A stretch of 64,000 nucleotides of DNA from Nitrosomonas sp. Nm84 (GTDB lineage: Bacteria > Pseudomonadota > Gammaproteobacteria > Burkholderiales > Nitrosomonadaceae): positions 1 to 64,000 of the forward strand of contig NZ_QJJP01000007.1 in assembly GCF_003201565.1 (NCBI RefSeq), given 5' to 3'. The notes under the pieces are model-generated. The model did not search any database, had not been told where the DNA came from, and saw only the letters and a program-made list of their open reading frames with translations. A program made the translations under genes and the position numbers. Position 1 is the first letter of the stretch, and each line of letters starts with the position of its first letter. This document shows positions 29,856-37,764 of this stretch, in pieces.

Positions 29856-30389
29856 TTATGCTGCTTGTAAACGTTTTAAATCGTTCGCCACCTCAGTGGA
29901 GTTACGTGTCGCACTGGCCGACAAATACATGCGTGCAATTTTTCCCTGCGGATCAATCAGAAATGTATTACGTCTGGCAAATTTAACAATACCCAGGTTA
30001 GTCAGGGAATGGTAGCGCGCCGCTGTTTCTGCTGTAGTATCCGCCAGCAATGGAAATTGCAGATGATATTTTTTAGCAAAATCGGCATGGCTGCTCGCAC
30101 CATCGACACTCACGCCAATCACCTCGGCACCCAGATCCGCCAGCTCCTGGAGGCCATCACGAAAGGCGCAGGCCTGCTTAGTACATCCGGGTGTATCGTC
30201 TTTTGGATAAAAATATAAAGCCAGCCATTTTCCCTTAAAATCAGCCAGTGCATGTGTTTTCCCGTGCTGATCGGCCAGCTTAAAATCAGGAGCGGACTGA
30301 CCCAGCTTCAGTGATTGTGTGTTTCTGGAAAAAAACCAGAACATGAACCCCAACGCAACTACCGATAAAATAATCGCAAACCATTCCAT
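29856..30389 (-). CDS. Membrane-anchored PrxQ/Bcp-type peroxiredoxin
   Basis: A 177-residue thiol peroxidase of the AhpC/TSA superfamily that reduces hydrogen and organic peroxides. The peroxidatic cysteine is in TPGCTKQACAFRD, where the second cysteine five residues on is the PrxQ-type resolving residue. Unlike soluble Bcp it begins with a transmembrane helix (residues 4-20, WFAIILSVVALGFMFWFF), which would anchor it to the inner membrane. With trxB nearby it fits a peroxide-defence role. Confidence 0.9.
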   Translation of the reverse strand: MEWFAIILSVVALGFMFWFFSRNTQSLKLGQSAPDFKLADQHGKTHALADFKGKWLALYFYPKDDTPGCTKQACAFRDGLQELADLGAEVIGVSVDGASSHADFAKKYHLQFPLLADTTAETAARYHSLTNLGIVKFARRNTFLIDPQGKIARMYLSASATRNSTEVANDLKRLQAA

Positions 30390-30413
30390 GATATTTATCT
30401 GTCCTTATTTGTT

Positions 30414-31637
30414 CTATTGATGTCGAACCGGCCAAGCCCACAAGCGCAACAATAGTGTAGCCAGAAGTGCTAACAGGCTGGCAAATAAAAATGCTGCTGC
30501 CGCGCTGTATACATGCCATATCACCCCAAACAGCAATCCCGCCGGGATAGCGGCGATGCCGCTCACCAAATGATACCAGCCAAACGCTGTACCATGTTCA
30601 TCGGGCGATGCATAGTCGCTGATCAATGCACGCTCCGCACCTTCGCTCATGCCCATCAACAAACCATAAAAAATACTCACCATCCATAGCCCAAAGCCGG
30701 TTGTTACTTGGCTTAACATTAAAAACGCTATCGCAAGTGCCGACCAGCCGATCAAAATCAAAGCACCGCGCCCGAAATGATCCGCTAACTGCCCTCCCTG
30801 CGTGGAAGTAATCGCTTTGGCAAGATTGAGCGCCGCCCAAAGTAATAGTAGCTCGACAACGCCAATACCTAGTTCATGACCGAATAACAAAATAAAAGTT
30901 TCAGAAGCGCGTGCAAAGGTGAATAGCATCAATACCCATAAGTAATGCTGCATTGGCACAGACAATGCGGACCAGCGCAGCGGCGGAAGCGCTCGCGGTA
31001 ATTCTACAGATTGAGTTTGACTGTTTTTCTCGTCTTTGACGCCTGCGCCCAACAATGCTACTGCGACAAAACCGGGAATCGCGGACCATAAAATCACTTC
31101 ACTTAAGCTTAAATCAGACCAAGCCAGCACAGCCGCTGCCGCCAATGCACCTGCGACCGCTCCTGCATTATCCAAAGCCCGATGAAAACCAAACGCATAA
31201 CCGCGCATATGTGATGGTGTCGCATCGGCTACCATCGCGTCCCGCGGTGCGCTGCGTAAACCCTTGCCGACACGATCAATACTGCGCAGTAATAATACCG
31301 TAACCCACGAACCCGCCAGTCCGAGCAGTGGTCGTGCCAGATTGGAAAGCGTATAACCCGTTAACGCTAAGCCTTTTCGTCGTCCGCTCATCACATCGGA
31401 ATGCCGCCCCGACCATAATTTCAGAAAACAAGCCAACGCATCCGCAACCCCCTCGATCAATCCCAACGCAATCGGCCCGGCCGCCAGCACAGTCGCTAAT
31501 AATATCGGAATCAGCGGTACGACAATATCCGAAGCAAAGTCATTGAAGAAACTGACTAATCCAAGAACAACCACCGTTTTGGGTAATTTTTTTGAAACAA
31601 CTGGATTTAAGGGATTTGGCTGATCAGGTTTATGCAT
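30414..31637 (-). CDS. Major facilitator superfamily transporter
   Basis: A 407-residue, twelve-helix MFS permease. The loop between helices 2 and 3 reads GRHSDVMSGRRKG, the MFS signature, and the later RSIDRVGKGLRSAPRDA is characteristic of a group of uncharacterised MFS proteins often annotated as drug or metabolite exporters. Length is normal. The substrate is unknown. It ends 24 bp before the PrxQ start on the same strand. Confidence 0.85.
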   Translation of the reverse strand: MHKPDQPNPLNPVVSKKLPKTVVVLGLVSFFNDFASDIVVPLIPILLATVLAAGPIALGLIEGVADALACFLKLWSGRHSDVMSGRRKGLALTGYTLSNLARPLLGLAGSWVTVLLLRSIDRVGKGLRSAPRDAMVADATPSHMRGYAFGFHRALDNAGAVAGALAAAAVLAWSDLSLSEVILWSAIPGFVAVALLGAGVKDEKNSQTQSVELPRALPPLRWSALSVPMQHYLWVLMLFTFARASETFILLFGHELGIGVVELLLLWAALNLAKAITSTQGGQLADHFGRGALILIGWSALAIAFLMLSQVTTGFGLWMVSIFYGLLMGMSEGAERALISDYASPDEHGTAFGWYHLVSGIAAIPAGLLFGVIWHVYSAAAAFLFASLLALLATLLLRLWAWPVRHQ

Positions 31638-31666
31638 GGTGTGTATTAGCGTAAAATACCGAATGT

Positions 31667-31742
31667 GCCCTGGTAGCTCAGTGGATAGAGCAACCCCCTC
31701 CTAAGGGGTAGGTCGCACGTTCGATTCGTGTTCAGGGCGCCA
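31667..31742 (+). tRNA. tRNA-Arg (anticodon CCU)
   Basis: A complete 76-nt cloverleaf: acceptor GCCCTGG paired with TCAGGGC, D arm GCTCAGTGGATAGAGC, anticodon arm ACCCC-CTCCTAA-GGGGT with anticodon CCT, T arm ending GTTCGATTCGTG, and an encoded CCA end. It reads AGG codons. It borders the accessory region that begins with the reverse transcriptase relic. tRNA-Arg(CCU) genes are known integration sites elsewhere. Confidence 0.95.
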
Positions 31743-31832
31743 ATTGATCAATTGCTTTGTTATTCCTTGCTATTTTGTAATACCAAGGGGTGTTGATATT
31801 GTAACCATTTTGTAACTACGCTTTATCAATGG

Positions 31833-31848
31833 ATCCGACATTTCTAAT
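31833..31848 (+). repeat. 16-bp copy of the 3' end of the DUF1566 gene
   Basis: ATCCGACATTTCTAAT is identical to the last codons and stop (Ile-Arg-His-Phe-stop) of the DUF1566 gene, found on the minus strand at 32745-32760. It lies about 70 bp upstream of the open reverse transcriptase frame. The flanking bases do not match. Confidence 0.6.
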
Positions 31849-31916
31849 TAGCAAGAACTTTATAATACTTACTTCTAATGTGACTCGGTGCGATTTTTTA
31901 ATGCTCAGCGTAATGA

Positions 31917-32540
31917 ATTCTTTTTAACAGCTTCTATGAATCGATCGATCAACAATTGCTGGTAGAAAAACTTTATACATGCATTGAGCATAAAGGTCTT
32001 CGGCGTTATCTTTATCAGATTATCCATAGAACCGTAGAGTATGGCGGCAATTATCGCGAGATAACGCAAGGTATTTCAAGAGATTGTTTTTTAAGTCCGA
32101 TCTTTGGCGCTTTATACTTAAAGGTGTTAGATGAATTATTTACAAAATTCAATGGCTACTACATCCGTTATATGGATGACATACTCATTATGACCAAGAC
32201 CCGATGGCAAAACAGAAAGGCCATCAAATTAATGAATGAATGCTTTAGCCAGCTAAAAGTCGAGCAACATCCGGATAAAACATTTATAGGAAGAATTGAG
32301 AAGGGCTTTGATTTTCTGGGCTATCACTTTTCCAGAGAACCATTACATGTAGCAAATATTACAATTAAGAAACACGCTGAACGTATCATCCGGCTTTATG
32401 AGCAACAGAAAACCAAAAAAGCCACCTCCGAAGAGATGGCTTTGGTTCTGGGGCTGTACGTTAAGCGTTGGCGACGATGGTGCGGGGCTAAATGCTCTTT
32501 TTATGCGTTGTCGCTTTATAGGCGCGGTGTATGCTTCTGA
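31917..32540 (+). pseudogene. Reverse transcriptase, 5'-truncated
   Basis: The open frame begins abruptly after a TGA at 31914 with NSFYESIDQQLL. This is the region just after the first catalytic aspartate of the palm, and that aspartate itself is missing. The rest is well preserved: the QGISRDCFLSP motif, the catalytic YMDD, then a basic helix, HPDKTFIGRIEKGFDFLGYHF and a C-terminal thumb-like part ending VKRWRRW. The QGxxxSP form places it with group-II-intron-like enzymes rather than with canonical diversity-generating retroelement enzymes (which have SQ). It has no plausible start codon, fingers domain or full active site, so it is probably inactive. It faces the DUF1566 gene. Confidence 0.8.
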
Positions 32541-32745
32541 CCTGTTCCTAGAATTAAAGCCTGCATGTGTTTTTGTTGATGAAAAATGAATAATACTGTG
32601 TCGAAAATTTATGTGGCATCCATAATTCATCAACATCTACTGCGTTTGTATTTCTGCTGTGTGCGTTTTAGAATAGTGCGCCGAAATTATAATTCCAGCT
32701 GGTATCGTTTAATTCGGCATGATTTAAATTAGTTTGGCTTGAATA

Positions 32746-33312
32746 TTAGAAATGTCGGATGGCGCGGACACTCTGTACGTGAGTCTTGAGTACTGTGGCG
32801 GGTGTTGATGTGGGGGGGTTGAATAATATGCTCCACGCGAAAATTGCGTCCGCCTCGGTAGAACTCCAATAAGTTATACCGTCCATACCACCCACTACGA
32901 CTCTCTGATCGAATAGGATAAATAATTCGTGCTTTGTGGGTAATCGCCAACCTGGGCCGTTATTTTCAGCCACTTCTTTTGCGTCATACCAGTTACTCGC
33001 GGGGCCGTCAAAGGACTTTGCTGCCATGCCGTGCTGCCCCGTTTCGTCGACCCAGAACACAATGCTGCCATCGGGTAATACGTCGCCTATTGCGCGAACG
33101 GGTGGCGTGATACCACTAATTTTTGAATCTACGGTAGCAATGGCTGCATTCTGTCCGGCATCAATGGTGGCCTGATTGGTTACCACGGCATTTAATTGCT
33201 CTACCGTAGCTTTTTCTCCCACGGCCAACACATTTCCAGACAGCATGATTGCAATACTGAATAACAGAATATATAGAATAGTTAAGGGTTGCTTACTCAA
33301 ATTTTGTTTCAT
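32746..33312 (-). CDS. Secreted DUF1566 (C-type-lectin-like) protein
   Basis: A 188-residue exported protein with a signal peptide (about residues 1-31, ending VLAVGEKA), a short helical linker, and a C-terminal DUF1566 domain. Diagnostic motifs are GPGWRLPTKHELFIL, ITYWSSTEADAIFAWS and SVRAIRHF at the end. This fold displays a variable ligand-binding face and is used as the target protein of some diversity-generating retroelements (for example LdtA of Legionella). The start at 33312 follows TTGGAGATTCCA. The gene converges on the truncated reverse transcriptase with about 205 bp between them. Confidence 0.88.
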   Translation of the reverse strand: MKQNLSKQPLTILYILLFSIAIMLSGNVLAVGEKATVEQLNAVVTNQATIDAGQNAAIATVDSKISGITPPVRAIGDVLPDGSIVFWVDETGQHGMAAKSFDGPASNWYDAKEVAENNGPGWRLPTKHELFILFDQRVVVGGMDGITYWSSTEADAIFAWSILFNPPTSTPATVLKTHVQSVRAIRHF

Positions 33313-33972
33313 TGGAATCTCCAAATAATAAAGTTTCTAAATTTTGCTCGCTTTCATGAATCAACAAGCAGGGGTGGTTTCAAGTCCTGATACCAGTTGC
33401 TTACGAAGCATAAAGGTATTGCACCTGGACGTTTCGTACCTTTTATTAAATCAACCTTATTGAAAGGCGCAGGGAAATATCCAGTTGAAAGTCTATAGAA
33501 TATAAGCAGGTTTGCATAGTGGTCATTAATGCATTGATTCTTTGTGTTGGCAGGCTAATACCCATTATTTGATTCTTTCTATTATTGATAATAGTTGGAT
33601 ATTAATTTTCTGATCATTGATTGTCTGAGAATTCGTACAGTTATTAACAGAACTCCAAGGCGACTGCGCCGTAAATGCGTCCTCGCGGTCGCTCCCACTC
33701 GGGCGCTTTGCGATTCGCCGTTCAGTCTGTTTTGTGTTCACTGCACATTTTTGAATGTGCCATTGGTGTAAGCGTGTCGGTAATTGGATAGTATCGGTTT
33801 CAATGCCGCAGATTTTCTTGCCCATCGGGTCGCCATACTTGCCCCGCTCTTTCGAGTCGATTTTCATGAGCTTGATGGGATTGTCTTTGCGGTTGGAAGT
33901 TACCCCAGGCCAAGGGTGAATAAACACGGAAACTGAAACATTGATGATGCGCGCTTACAGGGAAACCCAGAG
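33313..33972. other. Intergenic region with a doubtful reading frame
   Basis: About 660 bp. A minus-strand frame at 33565-33927 (120 codons) contains a protein-like stretch, KIDSKERGKYGDPMGKKICG, and then loses that character. It may be the relic of a gene carried by a mobile element, but I do not recognise it. Nothing else is apparent except the DUF1566 promoter region near 33320-33400. Confidence 0.3.
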
Positions 33973-34014
33973 TTACATTGAAATAAGAAAGTTACGTGAT
34001 TTTGCAAAGGTCTC
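33973..34014 (-). mobile_element. IS5-type terminal repeat, solitary end
   Basis: Read on the minus strand from 34014 it gives GAGACCTTTGCAAAATCAC, followed by TTTCTTATTTCAATGTAA. The first 12 bases match the IS end at 8828 and the inner part matches the relic at 26933-26969. It marks the exact point where a BON lipoprotein gene is cut. No intact transposase is attached. Confidence 0.65.
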
Positions 34015-34260
34015 TCATAGTAATTACCGAATCATCGATATACTGCTCACTTGTTTCAGTTTTCTCAGCGATAGACTTTTTTGCGTCATCAAATCCTTTT
34101 CTTCTTGCTTTGTCATTTGCTCACTTTTGTTCAGCCTTTTCAATCAGACAATTCAGTTTCTGTTCTGCTTTTTCAGTAGATCCCCCTTGTTGACAACTCG
34201 CCAGACCAAGCACTTATGTATGCTACCGAACAGACTTCAGTTACTTTCACAGTTAGTATC
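34015..34260 (-). pseudogene. Decayed BON-type lipoprotein, cut by an IS end
   Basis: Minus-strand translation gives LGLASCQQGGSTEKAEQKL (a lipobox and a charged helix), an in-frame TGA near 34120, then KKSIAEKTETSEQYIDDSVIT. The last part is the junction into a BON domain, as in the intact lipoprotein at 34807 (EYFDDTVITAKVKA). The BON domain itself is gone because the IS terminal repeat starts right there. The N-terminus is also out of frame. A broken paralogue of its intact neighbour. Confidence 0.65.
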
Positions 34261-34390
34261 CTTTAAGTGCAAGTGTGGCTCCAGTTTCTCCTCAGAGCTT
34301 AACTGGATCGGAATTGTGTGGTTATGCGCCTAACATTTTATTAATCATGCTTGCTTATTTACCTTGGTACGCTTTTTTTAGGAGAATCAC

Positions 34391-34741
34391 ATGGATCAGA
34401 CGACCAACGCCAAACATGTCATGCAAGCCTGTATAGATGCCAGCAGTCGTTGTCACCAGGTCTGCCTGGAAACTGGGATGAACCATTGCCTTGAAGCGGG
34501 TGGAAAACACGTTGAAGCAAGTCACTTTCGTCTTTTGATGAATTGTGCCGAGATCTGTCAGACTTCAGCTAATTTTATGCTTAGCAGTTCTCATTTTCAG
34601 CATGCTCTTTGCGGAATCTGTGCCGAGATTTGTGAAGCCTGTGCAGCAGATTGCGAGAAAATCGGCGATATGGACGAATGTGTCAAAGCATGTAAAAATT
34701 GCGCCGAGACATGTCGACAAATGGCAAATATCCGACACTAG
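34391..34741 (+). CDS. Cys-rich four-helix bundle protein (copper storage protein-like, DUF326)
   Basis: A 116-residue protein with 15 cysteines spaced along helices, mostly as CxxxC (CHQVC, CAEIC, CAEICEAC, CKNCAETC), and several histidines. This is the pattern of Csp-type four-helix bundles, which store many Cu(I) ions on thiolates pointing into the bundle. No signal peptide is seen, so it should be cytosolic like Csp3. AGGAGAATCAC precedes the start. Ammonia oxidisers need much copper, which makes a storage role plausible. The function here is inferred. Confidence 0.85.
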   Translation: MDQTTNAKHVMQACIDASSRCHQVCLETGMNHCLEAGGKHVEASHFRLLMNCAEICQTSANFMLSSSHFQHALCGICAEICEACAADCEKIGDMDECVKACKNCAETCRQMANIRH

Positions 34742-34806
34742 GCATGTAATCGTCGTAAGAGAGCGGTATCAGATGGGTGGTTAAATAATTAATAGGAGAT
34801 TCGATC

Positions 34807-35121
34807 ATGAAACATGTTATGCAATTATTCTTCACCTCTTTTTTGGTCTTGACATTGCTAACAGCGATGGGGTGTGGATCAACTCATAAGCAAGAAGGAA
34901 CTGGTGAATATTTTGACGATACCGTTATTACCGCAAAGGTTAAAGCAGCCATATTGAATGAACCAACGTTAAAATCAGCTGAAATCAATGTTGAAACCTT
35001 TAAGGGCGTCGTGCAATTAAGTGGTTTTGTAAGTTCCTCTGCCGGTATTAGCAAGGCAGTCGAGGTAGCGCAGGGTGTTACTGGTGTAAAGTCGGTCAAA
35101 AATAGCATGCAGCTCAAATAG
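34807..35121 (+). CDS. BON-domain lipoprotein
   Basis: A 104-residue lipoprotein: signal segment then AMGC lipobox (cysteine near residue 23), a short linker, and one BON domain from about residue 37 (FDDTVITAKVKAAILNE) to the end (GVTGVKSVKNSMQLK). BON proteins of the OsmY/periplasmic type bind phospholipids and protect the envelope under osmotic stress. The start follows AATAGGAGATTCGATC. It lies between the copper-storage-like gene and the catalase-like gene. Confidence 0.88.
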   Translation: MKHVMQLFFTSFLVLTLLTAMGCGSTHKQEGTGEYFDDTVITAKVKAAILNEPTLKSAEINVETFKGVVQLSGFVSSSAGISKAVEVAQGVTGVKSVKNSMQLK

Positions 35122-35210
35122 AACAGAGAGCCACGCTCGAACCATTCCATGTGAAGAAAATGCGCGCATAAGGATGGTTGTTGCTATGGGTATTCCGGAG
35201 GTACATTGAA

Positions 35211-36257
35211 ATGGTAAAGAAAGGGTTTCTTCTGAGTCTGGGTCTAATAGTTTTCTTTCCGGCTTATACCTTTAGTAACGAGTTAGTACCTGCGAATGAG
35301 GCTGTGGCGATTCAGCAGATCGCGCAGATCGTTGAGGAAAATATTCGCACCGAAGCCAAAAATGGCTCTGCTCACCGGGATGCCCACTTCAAAGCGCACG
35401 GCTGCGTGAAAGCGCAGTTTCGCGTTCTCCAGTTGCCCAAAGAAATCAGCATCGGAATCTTCGCAGAAGCACGTGAATATCCTGCCTGGATCCGTTATTC
35501 CAATGGGTCCGGAAAAGTGCAGAATGATTCGGTCGGCGATGGTCGTGGCATGGCTATTAAGCTCATGGGCGTTGAACGTAGCCAATCCGGCACACAAGAT
35601 TTTGTGATGGTCAATCATCCGGTATTTTTCGTGAAAAATGCAGCGGACTATGTTGAATTTCAGAAGGCAATTGTGGAAGACAGTCCTATCAAATTCTTTT
35701 TGCCGGGCGCCAATCCGTTGAATTTTCGTTTGCATGAGCTTGCGATTGCTACCGCGATTCGAAGTAGGAAGGTTGATGATCCGTTGGATATTCAATACTG
35801 GAGTGCGACGCCTTACCGCTTCGGCGATACCGCCATGAAGTTCTCCGCTCGTGCTTGCGATAAACCAGTTAAGCCTCCATCTGCGGAGACTACTTCTCCC
35901 AATTTTCTGCGCGAAAATATGCAGAAGCATCTCGACCATGGTGATGCGTGCTTTGATTTCATGGTCCAGCTACGCAAACACGCTGCAGAAATGCCCATTG
36001 AGGATCCCACCGTTGAATGGAGCGAGAAAGATTCGCCTTTTATCCCCGTAGCGAAAATTACCATTTCATCACAACAATTCAATACACCCGAGCAACTTAA
36101 GTTCTGTGAAGACCTTTCTTTCACGCCCTGGCACGCTGTTCTTGATCATCAACCACTGGGAGGGATCAATCGCGTGCGTAAGGCGGTTTACGAAACATCT
36201 TCTCGCATTCGCCATGAACTGAATGGCGTCGAACGTCGTGAACCGATTGGTTTCTGA
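35211..36257 (+). CDS. Periplasmic catalase-family haem protein
   Basis: A 348-residue protein of the short, monofunctional-catalase-like family (SrpA/catalase-related). A signal peptide (about residues 1-23) sends it to the periplasm. RDAHFKAHGCVKAQF near residue 57 holds the distal-side histidine region, IRYSNGSGKVQNDSVGDGRGMAIKL matches the catalase core, and FVMVNHPVFFVKNA follows. It lacks the C-terminal part of full catalases. Related proteins act as peroxidases or allene-oxide-synthase-like enzymes, so the substrate is uncertain. The start follows CCGGAGGTACATTGAA. Confidence 0.85.
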   Translation: MVKKGFLLSLGLIVFFPAYTFSNELVPANEAVAIQQIAQIVEENIRTEAKNGSAHRDAHFKAHGCVKAQFRVLQLPKEISIGIFAEAREYPAWIRYSNGSGKVQNDSVGDGRGMAIKLMGVERSQSGTQDFVMVNHPVFFVKNAADYVEFQKAIVEDSPIKFFLPGANPLNFRLHELAIATAIRSRKVDDPLDIQYWSATPYRFGDTAMKFSARACDKPVKPPSAETTSPNFLRENMQKHLDHGDACFDFMVQLRKHAAEMPIEDPTVEWSEKDSPFIPVAKITISSQQFNTPEQLKFCEDLSFTPWHAVLDHQPLGGINRVRKAVYETSSRIRHELNGVERREPIGF

Positions 36258-36260
36258 CCG

Positions 36261-36980
36261 TTAATTGGATACAGAACCTAGAATTTTTTCGTAAATCTCT
36301 TTCTCTGTTTGATAACATCCGCAAGAGACGGCTTCCAACCCGGCGCGGTCGAGAATCTTAATATCCCCGCGTCTGTAGCTGATTAACGCTTTTTTCTGTA
36401 GCGAATTTGCTGCCTTGGTGATGCCGACACGTCGTACACCCAGCATATAGGCCAGAAGCTCGTGAGTGACGTAGAATTGATCTGATTGCGCCCGGTCATG
36501 CGTCATCAATAGCCAGCGGGCTAAGCGGGTCTCTACGACATGAAAACGATTACATCCAGCTGTTTGCGCAATCTGACTCATCACGACATAAAAATAGCGC
36601 TTTAGCTTCGACTGCAATGCAGTACTTTTTTCAAGTTCGTGGAGAAATACTGATTTCGATAGGCATAGTGCTTGGCCTGCTCCCTGAACCAATGCGTCAA
36701 ATGGCGCAATATCAACCGCCAGTATCAAGGGAAGGCCGAACATTCCTTCATGACCGATTAGCCCTACTTCTAGATTGTGGTTGTTATCAATGGGCCTTAC
36801 CAGGGAAATAAAACCCGTGGTCGGAAAATAAACATGTGAAATCAAATCACCCGCCCGATACAGTGTCTCTGCAACGATCAGTTCAGTCTCTTCACAACTT
36901 GCAAGTAACTGCTTATAATCATTGTGAGGTAAGGTAGCCAGCAGATGATTAGTACCAATAACTACTGGAACAAATGACAT
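36261..36980 (-). CDS. Crp/Fnr-family transcriptional regulator
   Basis: A 239-residue regulator with an N-terminal cyclic-nucleotide-binding-like beta barrel (about residues 25-145) and a C-terminal winged helix (about 150-225). The recognition region reads LLAYMLGVRRVGITKAANSLQ. No Fnr-type N-terminal cysteine cluster is present, so it does not sense oxygen that way. The effector is unknown. It converges with the catalase-like gene, 3 bp apart, and a fragment of a second such regulator lies just upstream. Confidence 0.88.
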   Translation of the reverse strand: MSFVPVVIGTNHLLATLPHNDYKQLLASCEETELIVAETLYRAGDLISHVYFPTTGFISLVRPIDNNHNLEVGLIGHEGMFGLPLILAVDIAPFDALVQGAGQALCLSKSVFLHELEKSTALQSKLKRYFYVVMSQIAQTAGCNRFHVVETRLARWLLMTHDRAQSDQFYVTHELLAYMLGVRRVGITKAANSLQKKALISYRRGDIKILDRAGLEAVSCGCYQTEKEIYEKILGSVSN

Positions 36981-37011
36981 GGGTGTGCTCGCTAAGATTC
37001 AGACGGTCAAA

Positions 37012-37209
37012 TTACTGTAGAAGATTACTGCTGTCTGTACGGTAGTGCACGTATTTCAATTTAGCTTCAGCAGTATGGTAGCGAGGAACCACTGGTAAGC
37101 TAAGATCGAAACTGTAGTCCTCTGAAACGTGAGGTTTACTAGAGCGCCATGATTGGTATTTTTCCTTAAGCTCATCCAGATTAGGATAAAACTGATCGGT
37201 ACCAATGGG
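37012..37209 (-). other. Protein-like fragment of unknown origin
   Basis: Between the crp fragment and the intact crp promoter, the minus strand stays open for about 65 codons with a hydrophilic, protein-like sequence including DQFYPNLDELKEKYQSWR and VVPRYHTAEAKLKYVHYR, ending TAA at 37012. No start codon or family is recognised. It could be a C-terminal relic. Another frame is also open, so this is uncertain. Confidence 0.25.
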
Positions 37210-37557
37210 TTATGCTGATATGGAATCAAATATGAAAAGTATGCGATCGAATTCCTTTCGGACTACCTGGTAGCATTCACGGACCCGCGCCTCCAGTCTC
37301 TTTCGATCTAACACCGTGATATGCTTCTGGCTATATTGAGTCATTTCTGCCTGCTGCAATTTTCCGGCAGTTTCCGTAACTTCTTCACGGCGTACGTCCA
37401 GCATATTGGCATCAGGTGAATCACAGCTTCTTCCACATGCTGAATCATCTTGATTTAGATGACCTTCTGTTGCAAAAGCACTGAGTGAGAAAAGAATCAT
37501 AGTTAAAACACTGGTATGGCATATAACGTGATTGTTCCCATGTTCATTTGTTAACAC
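37210..37557 (-). pseudogene. Chimeric frame ending in a Crp/Fnr C-terminal fragment
   Basis: The 115-codon frame has two unrelated parts. Residues 1-50 look like a signal peptide and the start of an exported protein (ILFSLSAFATEGHLNQDD). From about 37404 the rest is the DNA-binding tail of a Crp/Fnr regulator: MLDVRREEVTETAGKLQQAE, then HITVLDRKRLEARVRECYQ. The matching part of the intact neighbour reads MLGVRRVGITKAANSLQ and DIKILDRAGLEAVSCGCYQ. The nucleotide-binding half is missing, so this is a rearranged relic. Confidence 0.65.
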
Positions 37558-37764
37558 CGGTAAAATGGCTACTTAAAAGCATTTCGATGCTGCTGTATAG
37601 CACACCAGAATCATTTTGCGTGCGTTATCGTACATACGACGCTTATTGAAGTTAATACATTCAGGTATACTGATCCTGGATAGTGGTGGATTGATTCTGT
37701 ACATTGGGATCCATCCTATGGAATCCACAGATACTGTTTAACTCAATCTTTTCAGGATTCATAG

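Noticed and set aside
31956..33324. A canonical, active diversity-generating retroelement
   Set aside because: The RT is truncated, has SP rather than SQ in the key motif, and no template repeat or accessory Avd gene is visible. Kept only as a possible relic or variant.
33941..34333. Plus-strand frame of 130 codons
   Set aside because: It runs over an IS end and antisense to a clear BON lipoprotein relic, and its composition is not protein-like.
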